Counted from the first letter of the stretch, positions 11,078-31,565 are shown. The stretch: 64,000 bases of DNA from Parapristionchus giblindavisi (GCA_943737045.1 CALSFV010000016.1:62001-126000); one strand, 5' to 3'. The notes: generated by a model from the sequence alone, not told the origin. Program-made: numbers and translations.

Positions 11078-13694
11078 TAACAGTGGCGGAATGTTCCTAA
11101 AAACACGAATATTGGTTATGATTCGATCAATGATTTGTTGAAGGCTAAAGTAAATGATGAAGAACTCTTACAATTGCGAAATCTTGGATTAATTGAGGGA
11201 TTCTAGTGATATGTGTCATGTACGAATGTAATCATATTAATTAATGTAAGTGAAAATAATAATAATAGGAATAATAATAATAATAGTAATATTAGAGTGG
11301 GAAGCCTTTGTGTTTAGATGCTCCCTGTTACGTGTAAGCCAGTGACGTAGTCATAGAGACTAAAATAGTTGACGATTTGATTGCTTTTTCCCCTGGATTT
11401 CTCGATTTGTTTCCTGTATGGGACTACATCACGTCTAGACTAAAATGTAGTGGGAGTCATTCCCACCCCAATGGTTGTATGCTCTATAAAGGTCATTGTA
11501 TTATATTGGATCGTCTGCCCTTTGAATTAGCGCACTTTGCGCCGAATCCAATTTCAGAAGAGGGAAACTTCACTTTAGAGCATCCCCATAAGTGAAATAT
11601 ATGATTAATATTCTTTTTCTTTATTTCCATCAAGACAAATGAGAGAGAGCAGATATGTATATTAGTAATTGATTGAGATCTGTCGCGCTACAAACGAATC
11701 GTCTGAAGGCAGCTGGGAAATGGAATCGATCCCAACAGAATTAAGGAATTAACTCGAGTATTAATTGAAAAAAAAACATATCGAATTAGGAAAGATATAA
11801 TGCATACATATGAATAGAATTTGCTCGGCTCCGATTAACAAAGGGCATTGAAAATAGAGAAAAAGAATGAAGCCCCGCGGAAATTGTGCGAATGTTGCTA
11901 GCACACAGAGGAGGAGATCTGCACTTTGAATTCCCCTGGGCATTAGAGGAAATGAAGGAAGCATGTTGGGGGAATACTAAATGAAATAAGGGATGAAGGA
12001 ACAAATAAAACAAGTACTCTATATGAAAAGTACTTACAGTAAATAGTATAGATAAATAAATACAATTTGGATTTTTTTAAATGTTGAGTGCCAATATTTT
12101 GGTCAACAAACTGCTAAGACAGGAAGATGGCGAACGGTATTCAGGCACTACACTACTTCTTTTAGCTGACTGTGTTTTCTTGAATGCCAGGCAATATAGA
12201 GTTTTTTGGAATGTGCAAATTTCGGTGTTTCGTATTCGCGATCATAGGATATCGCTTCCGCGGTCGTACCACCGCACCGAAGGAGTTTTTTTTTCACATT
12301 TCAATTGCCCCTAGAATACACTAATTGATGGAGATTTGCACATACCATGTTTTGAGTAACTTAATTTTAAAGTCTCTTATATGGCCACACTCTCTCGTTT
12401 TCCTTGCAAAAAAAATCTTTAAAAAACTTGAGGTGCAATTTTGACAACGTCTCCAAACGGAATGATTACATCACAGATTCGGAAACGTTTCTCTAATAAA
12501 TGTGAAAATGCCGCTCGGATGTGTCATCGCGCAAACGTTGAGAGATGAGTAATGTGCGAAATGAAACCAATGTATTATAGCAAACGAAAAATAGAGTGGA
12601 AAATAATATTATTAAAAGCCCTTTTCTTTAAAAGTGTAGAGTACACAAGGTGGAAGAAAAGATTGCTTTGGATGATTTTAGGGATATACGAGATTTAAAT
12701 TTTTTTACTAATTTTTATTAGTTTTTTGCTTAAATAACTTATCAGCAACTATGTCATTTGAGTCGAGGAATTCCAATTCATTTATTCATTTATTTCTTCT
12801 TTATTTTACGTGATGTGCGAGCCCCAAGTTAAGTGGACTGAACCAGTATCACAATATAAAGAGGATTTTTCAAACATGAGTGGGCGACTATCTCAACATT
12901 CTTCAAATAGTCCAATGTCTTTGTCTTTGTCTTATATGTCTTTGATCTTTGATCAAAATTGTAGTTCTTTCAATATTTGATCATTGTCAAGTGATCCTCA
13001 ACATTGCGAACATGATCTTCATAGACTTCTTCATTCTTTTTCTTCACAAGCTCTCCAACGCTCTTTTCATGTCCTGATAGCAGCCCTCCGGAGGGTTACT
13101 GCGCATGAAGAATATTCAACCCAATCAGTTCTGTAGGGAAATTCAATTCCTACCTGAGACGCACAAACACAAAAACCACCCATATAAAATGTACTAAATT
13201 ATTTTCACTATTTTCCAATAACTTTTATTCAAGACACATAAAGTCCAGCGGGAGATCACTGCAAGGCCAGTGATAATTCAAGTGAAATTGACCTTGTATA
13301 TATGTGGAATAAGCAACAGAAACAGAAGTAAGAAATAAGATTTATTGAAAGAATCGCATCGAAGACGATAAACCTACTAAAGATCTACTAAGAACAGAGA
13401 TCATCGTTTACACTATTTATTATAGATCATGAACTACCAAACTACTAGTTTACTTTCGAATACTAAATACAGATATGCATGGAAGAGACTAATCTCGCGT
13501 GTTATCCTATAGGCAACTTTCAACAACAACTCTAGTGACTTTCTAGAGAATGAAGCAATGGTGTACCGTAGCAGGAATTTCGCTGAACCCGTAACAGTTA
13601 GAATAGAACGGCAAAATGTACAAATGAAGGTGAACCCGGAGTGCTAATTATCAGCTAAAATTAAGGGGAAGATTGATCTTTGATCTTTGATCTA
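11078..13694. other. Intergenic: fucosyltransferase 5' flank to tyrosinase 3' flank
   Basis: Contains an AAT-type microsatellite at about 11255-11295, a partial MITE arm (CCACACTCTCTCG) at 12364-12380, and a block of TCTTTG/TTTGATC repeats at 12915-12962. Longest open frames (11377-11595, 12081-12314, minus 11761-12013) have no recognisable protein features or matching splice structure, and I do not call them. A missing N-terminal exon of the fucosyltransferase could lie at about 11100-12000. Confidence 0.55.
13676..13692. repeat. GATCTTTGATCTTTGAT repeat just 3' of the tyrosinase
   Basis: Two to three units of TTTGATC on the plus strand, immediately after the tyrosinase stop codon. Same 7-bp unit as in several introns, here in the opposite orientation relative to the gene. 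Confidence 0.7.
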
Positions 13695-21364
<7,670 letters not shown>

Positions 21365-21366
21365 GG

Positions 21367-21373
21367 CTGTTAG
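21367..21373 (-). promoter_or_regulatory. Probable trans-splice acceptor before the tyrosinase start
   Basis: Minus-strand CTAACAG preceded by TTTTC, ending two bases before the ATG. Such a site without an upstream exon is typical of spliced-leader addition in nematodes; an unseen 5' UTR exon is the alternative. Confidence 0.55.
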
Positions 21374-21548
21374 GAAAATGTTTACTTAATTTGACGAGTG
21401 AAATTTACGAGTTCGAAAAACATTAAAACAAGAGTAAATGGGTATGAAACGATCATAAACATGATAGTGGTTTCTTGAGAGGTCACTCTGACAAAAGATT
21501 TGTGCAAAAGAGTGAAAAGAAAAAGGTTAAATGAGTAAAAGGCCATGA

Positions 21549-21592
21549 TTGAGAGAGAGATGGGTGCTTAGAGAGAGGGAGAGAGAGAGAGA

Positions 21593-21652
<60 letters not shown>

Positions 21653-21656
21653 TGGA

Positions 21657-21750
<94 letters not shown>

Positions 21751-21762
21751 GGGAGAGAGAAG
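21549..21762. repeat. (GA)n microsatellite, about 210 bp
   Basis: Almost continuous GAGAGA with GGGAGA and GATGGAGA interruptions, some 190 bp upstream of the tyrosinase start. Long open frames (Glu/Arg or Ser/Leu repeats) on both strands are artefacts. Confidence 0.97.
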
Positions 21763-22936
21763 AAGAGAGTCGACTACTCCCGTGCACAGAACCTATAGCC
21801 ATTTAAAGTTGTATCGCTAGAACATTCCAAACTGTTTCGGGTAACCATATAATAGCACTGCATAGTAAAGGATATAGCGAGAACGATATAGCACAAACGA
21901 TTGCACTGATGTGTCAATCATTGGAACTGTGCTCGATGCGGGAATGGATGCAAGTTATATACAGTACAAGACAAATTATATCATATTTTATATTTCAAAG
22001 TATATTTTCAGCAAGGATCAATGAAGGCTCCTATGCCATTCATATGCACTGTTGTGTGGTATAACCATGCGATAAGCACAACATCTATACGACAATGTAG
22101 CAATAACTGAAGTACTGATTAACCAAAAGAACATAGAAAGACAAGACAGAAGATCTGCTGTTCCTCAATAGTTGATCAGGAGCATAGAAACCATTTGAGA
22201 AAGAACCAATAGAAAGACAGTGAACCTTTACAAGTAATTGTTAAGCCCAATATCCGACCATATCAGCACATTTCCACTCACAATTGTCTTGATATAGTGA
22301 AGTATGTGTTAAAGTCATATTATAAGAGGGGAATGAAGAGGGGGAGGTGGGTGAACATCGACGTGATCATCAGCCCCACCTACAAAACTCTCAAGAGAGG
22401 GTGAATACCATGTCTATCACTCTAGCATCTCTAGCACCCTCTCAGTCTCGCACATTCTCTCGTCTACTCTATCTCTGCATCTATGACCCTCTCAGTCTTC
22501 AGCGCTCTTTCGCCCTACAATATTTCCATATTGCATACTCTAGCGCTTTGTCATGCCCTTTGCCCATGTTCCCCCCTCTACCTCTGTCTCCCCCTCTCCC
22601 TCTCACTTACAATGCCACTTGGTTCTCAACTGCTGTCCAGTGAACAGGTTCAAACGCTGACTTCATCTGCTCTCTATCGTTCCCATACTCTCTCACCACT
22701 CTGTCTCTCTGGCCTCTCCTCTTCTGACACACTCTCTCGCCTCAAGAGAAGAAGCATGAAGTAATATGTTCAAAACATTCGAACGGCATACCATAAACTC
22801 GAACTTTTGACAAACGTTCATATGACGTGCGCAAAACTGGTGAGAATAGAGGGGTCAATAGACAACAAAAGTGAAAAGCGATCAAAGATTATCATCTCTG
22901 GTGCGGTTTCCACAATGACATATGGTCATCAAATGC

Positions 22937-23019
22937 ATACCACAAGATAATTTTCCTCTCCGAAATACTCTCTCGTAGACAAATTAAGCGAGAGATTGTG
23001 GCTGGAGAGTTTAGAATCA
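22937..23019. mobile_element. Palindromic TTAA-type MITE, copy f
   Basis: CTCTCCGAAATACTCTCTCG and AGCGAGAGATTGTGGCTGGA arms. The outer ends are eroded. Confidence 0.68.
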
Positions 23020-24442
23020 GCAAACGGTATGATGCATAGTTTAAAAAGTGACCAAGGAAGGTGAAAAGATGAGAATTGGAGGGAAAGCACAAAGAATGCG
23101 TAGGGAGAGATAGAGTTAGGTGCTATTCTCTCGAAAATGACCTCTAAGCTGGAGAGAATTTCACTACTAGCCCAATCATGCAGAATCACGTAATATACGT
23201 AAAGTAGAGGAGGAAGAGAAAGGTCAGTTGATCCTTCCATTCAAATGTTTTCTGTGCATTCTTTACAGAATTGGTGTAGTACTATGTTTTCGTGGCGGGG
23301 GTTATTGGTCGAGGCAAATGGGATAGCCAGTTTTTGGTAAGAAAGATACAACGATGGTCCGTATCGAGTAAGTTAATTTCAGTTTGAAAGTGACCGAAGA
23401 GTGGTCTATTAGACAATGGGATAGTAACGTCATAACGGACAGAATGGAGCTTACAGAGTTGTGTGAGAGTTTTGGTGGGATAGTCTGTGACACCAGTGAG
23501 AAGTTGTCAAAGGACTATAGCTAATTGGAGACTGTCACTTGTTTTCTCAGTGATAGCATGTGATCAGAGCGGAAAGATTGTTGAAATGGGAGATTTTAAA
23601 TTTTGCGCCGAGGATTTCCTAAGCGCTGCTTGCGCGATTTTAGCATGGCAATGTGTGAAAACCAACGTCATTAGCACTACTTGGAAGTCCAGACCGAGCA
23701 AGTCCCTCTTATCTCTTTACTACTATACTACTATTTACAATTTACTTTCAGTCTATCACCTTGTGGAACAGAATTGTTTTCCTAATTAGCCATGTTTGTG
23801 AATGTTGAAGAAACTTGCGAGTGAATCAACACATAAAGGCAAAGAATTTAAAGCGATCGTTTAAGTGTCAAACTGGTATTCCAAATGATTTATGCGAAAA
23901 ACTCAAGCAACTTTCCAATTTCGAACGCTTTTTGCTCGACATGGCTCGAATTATGAACTTCCGTTGCGCAAAAAGGGGAAAATTGAGCAGATGATGATGA
24001 TGCTGTAATGGAAAGTGATGGTTGATTCAGAGGCGGAGTTACCTACTTATATACACATCGGCGGTCTACAACGGCACGTTTTTATGACGATAGGTTGTGT
24101 TGGGCAAGAGGGAGAGAGGGAGAGGGAGAAGGAGATGGAGAGTGGGAGAGAGAGGGGGAGGGAGAGGAAGAGAGAGAGGGAGGTTATAGAGTAGAACGAG
24201 TAAGAGGTCATATTGAGTCATTCAGATGCGGTGACTAGATTAACAGTTGAGTATGACACCATCTCCTCCGTGTATCATCAGGTTCAATTAAGAACAACAC
24301 AAAACATATCAATCATTCATTCAGTCTGTTGCTTCGTCTTCAAGCTGATATGTCGTCAATCCATTTCTTAAGCCTTACTTGGTTTCTTTAAACGAATTCG
24401 GCAATAAAGGAGCAAGTCGAATTTTTTCTTCGCGGACTTCCT

Positions 24443-24562
24443 TTAAAGGGACACCCCAAGCTGATTTGAAACTCTCCGCTCTGGTCACACTCTCTCGTTT
24501 CCTTTTTCTGCGAGAGTATATTACCAGAGCGGAGAGTATAATTTGTTTGGGAGTGCCTTTAA
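24443..24562. mobile_element. Palindromic TTAA-type MITE, copy g (best preserved)
   Basis: Starts TTAAAGGGACACCCCAAGCT and ends TGGGAGTGCCTTTAA, with arms AAACTCTCCGCTCTGGTCAC and TTACCAGAGCGGAGAGTATA. Full-length palindrome of 120 bp with TTAA at both ends. The size, palindromic form and TTAA termini suggest a non-autonomous element moved by a piggyBac-type transposase; that is inference since no transposase is seen here. Confidence 0.88.
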
Positions 24563-26131
24563 GGTGAAATTTGAGGTAGCTCAGCACATTCCTTCTCATT
24601 GTTTTATCGCCTATGAGGACCATTGTTGCCACAATGTCCAACGAAAGCGTATTTCCAGTATTCACACTTTCAATTCTTTCTTTTCACAATAATAATAATA
24701 ATAATTATCATTCCTTAAGGAGAAGGTATTAATCGGTAAGTATTGACAATTTTTTTTCATTTACAAGTTACATGAAACATATTCTCATCTATGATCTTCG
24801 TTGTACTTTCACTCGGTCTTGAAGCAATTCCATCATTGCGTTCTGTTCATTGTGCGTCACCTAGTAATCAACTCTAGTGAATTTTACATTAAAATTCTCA
24901 ATGCGTCCGGAAACTCTCGTCCCACATTCTATCGTAGAAAACGAAAGTGTGGCGATCTGATTACGCAATTAGGAAACGTCGCCCATCTTGTAACTCATGA
25001 ACGACAACTTTTCTGAAGATGGCCGATCAGATCGCTGTGTCCTTACAATTAGTTTCAATTATCCTAGGGTGTTCCTCGAAGTTAAGTCCTTTGTTCCAAA
25101 ACAACTAGACTGGATCAATTTTCGTTCTCTGTTGATCTGCATTGTCTTTATCTTCAACATTCTTTAGTCGATCATCATTCACTTTATCTTACTGCTTTAT
25201 CTCCATAGCTCTCCATTGTATCTTTATCGTTACACTTCAAAAGCGCCATTGTGTCTACTCTGAGGTTTTCACAGCTCCTTATGCCGATCTCTTTTTTTGC
25301 GTTTCAACAACTTTATCGGCCTGATCTGTTTTCTCAGCTGGGTCGGAATTAGCGTTCTCCAAAAGAGTTCGATCGTATTTTGCAAGTTGCAAGAATTGAG
25401 GACTAGCGATATTGAAAAAGTCGTCTGTACTTCACGGTGATCAACGCCACGAACACTACCTTGGGGTATTGCGTAAAAGAGTGAAGTGTCCTGTTATCTT
25501 CCTTTGTCCTCTTATATTCCGTGAACACAATTTGTCGTTTGTCAATTTATCAATTTGTCACAATTGTAACAATTTGTTATCGTGAGTTTTTCACAATAGG
25601 TGTATGATTTTATTTGTTTCTTTATCACAAAGATTTTGTAGGAAGCAATAAGCGCTCCACTTATGATACGCCTGAAACATATTTCGTCAGTGGTCTAGTG
25701 TAGTGTATGCTGTTTGTCTTTGAAAGTAAGATAAGCGAGAGAGCGAGAGCGAGAGATTAAGTTTTGAGAGAGTTTCTGTGTTGAAGGGTTGTTCTGGATT
25801 CCATATCATAACAGAACGTAATTTATCAGGGTTACGCTGATCAGGCTGTAGGGTGTCCATTCTTCATCAGTTCTGGATTCCAAAATACTCAGAATACCAA
25901 GTCACTCTGTGAATTACGGGCACTACTTCAGAAAGCGGTGCCAATCCAGAAAAAAAAGGAACCTGAGCCCGGAGACATAAGGGTCCGGAAGTCTGCACGG
26001 AACAGAGCATGCCGCCATCTTCCCCAGGGTGGTCAAGCGAAAATCTGTGCTACCTCGTGGTAGTGCGCGCGCATATTACGCATGAAATGCGCCATATCTG
26101 CAAGGCGGACGAAAGGGGAATTGATAGTGAC

Positions 26132-26241
26132 CAGGGATGGGATTTTATGTTTACGGATTTTACGGAATTTTACGGATTTTGAATCCGTAAATTTTACGTT
26201 TTTTCCGGATCCGTAAAATTTTCATTTTACGCCCATCCCTG
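26132..26241. mobile_element. 110-bp hAT-like MITE with 8-bp target duplication
   Basis: Begins CAGGGATGGG and ends CCCATCCCTG as exact inverted ends, and is flanked on both sides by the perfect 8-bp direct repeat ATAGTGAC (26124-26131 and 26242-26249). Interior is a TTTACGG/CCGTAAA palindrome. CAGGG ends plus an 8-bp duplication are the marks of hAT elements. Confidence 0.92.
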
Positions 26242-26268
26242 ATAGTGACTAGATCACGCTGTATACTA

Positions 26269-27544
26269 CAGTGCGGAACATAATGATATGACACCCCTAA
26301 AATTTTGGGATTCAGGCCGAATTTTGAATGGAAATCAAAAGAGTTATATACCTTTTGTATCCACTCCTTGGAAAACTAAGGTAGCCCATGTACATATGAG
26401 GAAATTCAATTTTCCGATCAACGAGAAAATAAATTTTTTTTGAAATTTTAACGGGACATAATGACACCCTGATTTTTTTCATGAGATTTTATTTTTTTCA
26501 AACTTCTGCATAACAGCAATGGATCAACAGTTGTTCTCACGGGGCGGTTTTTCTGAGAGATCAGATGACGGGCACGGCTCTTCCTCATGAACGGAATGAG
26601 GGTAGTCTGGAGCATCACCCGATACTCTTCATAGTCCATCCTGCTGGAGCGGAAGGAGATGGGTGGCATGTCGAATTTTAAGAACTCGCCCCAGAACGGT
26701 ACATGATATTTTTTCACAAAAATATTGAAGTTATCAGTTTTGGAGCGCATTCACCGATGAGAGGAAGATCAACCCCTATAGTCCGGACGGCTATAACTGC
26801 TTCTGACGTGAGTTCCTCAAGGAACCCCGTAATTTCAGCTGGAGGAAGTTCAGTCATGTTCTGGTGCGAGTTCTTAAAATTCGACATACCGCCCATCTCC
26901 TTCCGCTATGGGGAGTATTGGGTGATGCTCCAGACTACCCTCATTCCGTTCATGAGGAAGAGCCGTGCCCGCCATCTGATCTCTCAGAAAAACGGTGCCT
27001 CCTTCGCCACCAACTCCCCTCAAAACCATTGTTCCAGAACATCCCAGTTCTTCCATGCCCTACGGGCAACCTCGATGCAAACCCCATGTAGAACATGAGG
27101 GGCATCCTGGTTAGTCGTGTGTACAAGAACAACAAACAGTATGCAACCGTTGCCGAGTTGAGGGATGCCATGAAAAAGGAGTGGGAAGGTATCGAGCCGC
27201 AAGTGATTTCTGCCCTCTATGGACGCATTTTCATTCGGATCTTATGTCCAATCTCGAGGAAGGGCCACAACATTGATTACTAACCTGTTGTTGATCCATT
27301 GCTGTTATGCAGAAGTTTGAAAAAAATCTCATGAAAGAATCATGGTGTCATATCATTATGTCCCGTTAAGATTTCGAAAAATCTTTATTTTCTCGTTGAC
27401 CGGGAAATTGAATTTCCTCATATGTGGGCTACCTTAGTTTTCCAATGAGTGGATACAAATGGTATATAACTCTTTTTATTTCCATTCAAAATTCGGCCAG
27501 AATCCCAAAATTTTAGGGGTGTCATATCATTATGTCCCGCACTG
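26269..27544 (+). mobile_element. Rearranged Tc1/mariner-type element
   Basis: Ends are CAGTGCGGAACATAATGATA and its near complement ending TATGTCCCGCACTG, flanked by TA on both sides (26267-26268, 27545-27546). The CAGTG ends and TA duplication are typical of Tc1 elements. The terminal inverted repeats run for about 265 bp each (to about 26535 and from about 27283). In addition 26550-26693 is an inverted copy of 26862-26993, so the left half is an inverted, internally deleted duplicate of the right half and the whole element can fold back. Confidence 0.88.
26703..27280 (+). pseudogene. Tc1-type transposase remnant
   Basis: The plus-strand frame from 26820 reads AGGSSVMFW followed by MLQTTLIPFMRKS, matching the region around the middle catalytic part of Tc1 transposases. 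After a frame shift near 27090 another frame reads GILVSRVYKNNKQYATVAEL and KKEWEGI, the conserved C-terminal part. The N-terminal DNA-binding half is missing and the frame is broken, so it cannot make an active enzyme. A second, inverted copy of the middle part lies at 26550-26693. Confidence 0.75.
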
Positions 27545-28660
27545 TAGGTCCGGAGAAGAGATTAGGACCTCCGGACTGAATTGGTCTTGAATTATCACTG
27601 GCCTAGCAGTGATCACCCGCAGGACTTCGTGTGCCTTGAATAACGGGATGTACCTTTCCCCTTTTTTACTTTATTACGCATGACATTCCTTGTGTTTGAT
27701 CTTTTGTGCTCGTGCTCCATATCTGTTTCTCGTGTGACCTCATCTCCCTGTTTATCTCTATTCTTGAGCAGTTTTGTTACTGTTAGCCGAACACATTGTA
27801 GTTGAGAATAGACTGACAGGAAGAGGGTTCATTGTACTATTTTCGTTTGCGTCTTAAGATAGTCAAGTTTCTCTACCGTCTCTACTGTCTCTAATGTCTC
27901 TGGTCTCTTAGTGTCTCTCTTTTCTCTAGTGTCTCTCTAGTCCTATATTATCTCTAGTGTCTCTAGCTTATCTATGTTCTTGTCCTAATTTGTTTGAAAT
28001 ATCTATGTCCAGCAGTGGTCATTGACTAAATAAACGTTGTAAATCAGAGATTGAATAGGGACCAAATGCACATTGTTTCTACTTCCCTTTCGAGCACTTT
28101 ACAATGTGAAAGAACAATTTATCATTTAGTATATTTATTATTTGATACACCCGTGACAGGTGTGACAGCAAGTACAAAATATTACTCAAGAATAAGTTAT
28201 CATGCAATTCCTTAGCTTCTTTTAGGGTTATAAATGTGAAAGTTTCAAGTCATCCATGGGTTTCATTTAAAGAGAGGTACCAAAAATGTAAATGCAAATC
28301 TTTAAATTGCTTAATGTCATTGCTCAAATAGATAGTCCATTTCTTCCATTCGAGTTCGAGGGAGCAAATAGGCCTGACTAGCGCCTTTTATATCTATCGT
28401 GAGATATTCCTACATTCGCAAGGGTGTCGTTAACGTAGGTTTCTCTACTTTTAAGTGTCACGTACTCTACAGTTTCGTCTGCGTGTCGCGGTAATCGAAA
28501 ACAGTAACGAAACTCGATAGAGGACAAAGTGACACAACCAAACAGGCACAAATTACTACTTTCAAAGAGCAAAAGACTCCTTTTTTCTGGGAAAACTTGA
28601 TGAAATTACGTAGAGTATGTAGTCGCTTATCTCTGAATATGGTGTCCTATTGTCTCCCTA

Positions 28661-28776
28661 CCTCTGCATTTCTCTCCCTCTCCCTCTCTCTCCCTCTCCC
28701 TCTCTCCCTCTCTTCCTCTCCCTTCTCCCTCCCCCTCCCTCTTCTTCTCCCTCTCCCTCTCTCCCTCTCCCTCTCT
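28661..28776. repeat. (CTCTCC)n tract
   Basis: CTCTCCCTCTCCCT-type low-complexity DNA. It generates long open frames on both strands that are not genes. Confidence 0.95.
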
Positions 28777-29559
28777 ATATATGGGTTCAATGTCATTTGT
28801 CTCTTCCTCTTTATGATGTCAATACTGTTACAATAAGCAATGAACAAACTAAACTGATAAAAAGTTTCGAGTACAACGAGTCATCGGGGGATTTATCATG
28901 CTTATTCATGTTCTGTTCAAAAGTTGCGAAATGGAAAATAACGGTGAAAGTATTCCCTTTCTTGCTCTGATGTTCATTTCACGCTATTAAAAACCAAAAT
29001 CTAAGTTCGCATATTCTATTATATTTCTTTTCAGGATGAAATGTTGCTGGACCGAAAAGAACTTAGCGTATGCTTTTATAAGTTTCCAAGACTCAGTGTT
29101 ATATTCACTTGAAATGCTAGATAATTCAGGCAAATCTAACGACGCACATATGTAGGAGCTTTTTATAGTCAACCCCTCTGCTATTCTTTTTTTAATGTCA
29201 CATATACTACGATGGAATAAAGAATAAGATAAGATAAGATAGTCATTTCTGATGCATCAACATGCAGAAGAAGTTGAATTATGTTGCTCATGATGCATTT
29301 TTAGACTTGTTAGCGTCCGAAACATCTTGAAGCATAATTATTAATAGATTAAAGTTAACATCTCAAATTAATTTGAATATATTGTGCTCAAACTTGTACA
29401 TTATCATTTATTCATTTATTTACAACATGAAAAGGCACTCATCACACGATTCTATTCACTCTTCTTCAGAAACTCTCAAGTGGAAATGAGAACATCACAG
29501 AGTGCAAAGAAGTGAAAATAGCAATGCAGTGAGAGTATGAGTAAGTGAGGCAAGATAGA

Positions 29560-29955
29560 GTAGTGTTAGAGTGGGAGAGGGAGGGAAAGAGAGGGAGAGA
29601 AGGGAGAGGGAGAGAATTTGGAGGGAGAGGAAGGAGAGGGACAGAAAGAAAAGGGAGAGTGAGAGAAGGACAGATAGGGGGGGGGGGGGGGTCATCATAG
29701 CATTCTTCAGAAAGAGAGAAAGTGTCACTAAATGATGTTTATAATTATGATAAAGTGGGTGTTTAGTTCCAACATTCCATGTAAGGACGGAAGATGGAGA
29801 GGGAGAGGAAGAGTCAGAGAGGTAGAGGGAGAGAGGGAGAGGTAGAAAGGGAGAGGTAGAGAGGGAGACGTAGAAAGGGAGTGGGAGAGAGGGAGAGGTA
29901 GAAAGGAGAGGGAGAGAGGGAGAGAGGGAGAGATAGATAGAGGTAGAAGGAGGAA
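29560..29955. repeat. Two GGGAGA-rich tracts
   Basis: Purine-rich tracts at 29560-29690 and 29790-29955 flank about 100 bp of ordinary sequence. The first ends in an uninterrupted G-run. The 188-residue minus-strand frame across them is a low-complexity artefact. Confidence 0.92.
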
Positions 29956-30189
29956 AGTGAAGAGCCACTTTCAAAAGTTGCTCTGAAGAGTAAAAGTAGA
30001 AGTGACATGCGAATCTGAAAATTATCTGGGGAACACCCAGGGTTATTCCACAACTCTCCACTTTTTGAAATTTGAAAATTATAATTATATTTTGCGTTTA
30101 CAATTTCAAACTATTTTCTCTCATCTTATTTATATGTATCGTTTCGTGCATATGCACGTTGATAAAATATAATAATTATGAGATAGGCG

Positions 30190-30275
30190 AGAGAGTTCAT
30201 GCATTTTGTTAGGACGAGGGAGTTAAGCTCACGACCTTTGCCTATCCGCGGCATTTCTCTAACCACGGTCTCAGA
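30190..30275 (-). repeat. Possible tRNA-derived SINE or tRNA fossil
   Basis: Minus strand contains GTGGTTAGAGAAATGCCGCG followed at B-box distance by AGGTCGTGAGCTTAACTCC. The spacing and wording resemble the D and T arms of a tRNA, as in tRNA-derived SINEs, but the T arm is damaged and no poly-A or simple-repeat tail is obvious. Confidence 0.35.
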
Positions 30276-31565
30276 TGTTTTATATTAGTCTCTGATCTGT
30301 TCTGATCAGTTGCGACTTTAGGAAATTTCACGCACACCAAATTTTTAGGAAATCTCAGCATCTCTGTTTCTCCCGCTATTCCCATCTCTCTCGCGTCTTG
30401 AACCAACCCATGCTGGGTGAGAGAGTGCTTAGAGTTAGGTAGTATCATAGTTTGAACTTCACACTGGTGGTGAAAGACTACATGAAATTTGATAGATTGC
30501 AAACAATGGTGAGCTTATTCAGTTTTCCGATATATAGCCTCGAGCACAGTTTGGTGTATTAGATACAGTGACTTCGTTCGATAGAAAGTTCATCGTTGAA
30601 ACTGGACTTGTTCACTATCGTTTCAGTACATTGTTGCGGCACTGAAAATGAAAGGAATTTAGAGAGTCCCCCCTTTTATAAGAACAGAATGATGACCCAT
30701 GACCAATACTGAAACAAAGTTTGATATTTTCTGAAATTTGCTGGAACTGAAAATGAAATTAAAATTTACCTATTACACAGAGTACAGTGTAGTACCTAAT
30801 AACAATAATGATTTGCACATATATTTTCATACTCGATGGGTAATCGTTTCAATAACAGGTTTTTTGTATTAAATTAATATTATTAGTACAGATGTAGAAG
30901 AATAAGTATGTATGCATGCTCTTTGAATATAAATTGTTTTGATTAAATAAGTTAACAAGTAATGTGCCCTATGGTGTGTTTCAGTCGCTACGTCAAGACA
31001 CCATAAAGCGTTGATTTCAGGTTTTCAGGGCTGTAATCAGATATTGATAGTTTCGTAGTGATCGAATATGCTAAATGACTAATGAATACTGTACCATCGA
31101 CCTCCTATGACGTGATAACTGTGTCTGACTAATAAATTATGTGCGGAATCATTAAAACCTAACAATTTTCTCTTGTTTTGATGAACAGTATGATCTGTTT
31201 TCAATACACAGAGATCGAGTTCGGAATGTTCTAGACCTTGGCCTCGTCGCATAGTTAATCTCGGGTAAACCTATCATCGTTAAATTAAAATAATGCAGTT
31301 ATCGCGTCACAGGATGTTTATGTCTACGGTTCATACGGTTCGAGAAATGTTTAACGACTCTCAATCGTATTTTCAATCAAAACACTATGTCCAAACATTT
31401 TACTTTTATCCCTGAAAATGAAACTTCTAATACCGATAAAAAAAACAAAAATATTAGGTTTTTTTCCCAGATACAGTATTATCGTGCGACAAATTGACGA
31501 TATTTGTTTTTTTTTACAAATTAATATATTAACACAATTGCATGAGCATCATTGGATAGATATCC

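Larger units (their letters stand above)
21374..26131. other. Long intergenic region upstream of the tyrosinase
   Basis: About 4.75 kb without a gene I can support. It holds a large GA tract (21549-21762), CT-rich stretches at 22440-22740, a GA-rich stretch at 24105-24185, two palindromic MITE copies, and otherwise unique AT-rich DNA. Tyrosinase promoter elements should lie near the left end but none is recognisable by eye. Open frames such as 23487-23789 lack recognisable features. Confidence 0.6.

Noticed and set aside
12081..12314. 77-codon plus-strand frame
   Set aside because: No recognisable feature, lies between minus-strand genes next to a MITE fragment.
21527..21806. Ser/Leu- and Glu/Arg-repeat open frames
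   Set aside because: GA microsatellite read on either strand.
22347..22764. Overlapping plus-strand frames as a small gene
   Set aside because: CT-rich composition gives open frames in several phases; no domain, signal or splice evidence.
23487..23789. 100-codon plus-strand frame
   Set aside because: Normal composition but no recognisable motif, and the frame begins and ends without splice or UTR context. Cannot be excluded without RNA data.
26448..27283. Many open frames on both strands as separate genes
   Set aside because: All fall in the rearranged Tc1-type element; the apparent minus-strand protein is the inverted copy of the plus-strand transposase segment.
28987..29172. 61-codon minus-strand frame with plausible protein composition
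   Set aside because: No supporting neighbouring exon in phase and no family recognised; a TTTTCAG on the plus strand inside it is equally unexplained.
29495..30061. 188-codon minus-strand frame as a serine/leucine-rich protein
   Set aside because: Composed of GGGAGA low-complexity tracts, including a G-run; no start context or splice partners.
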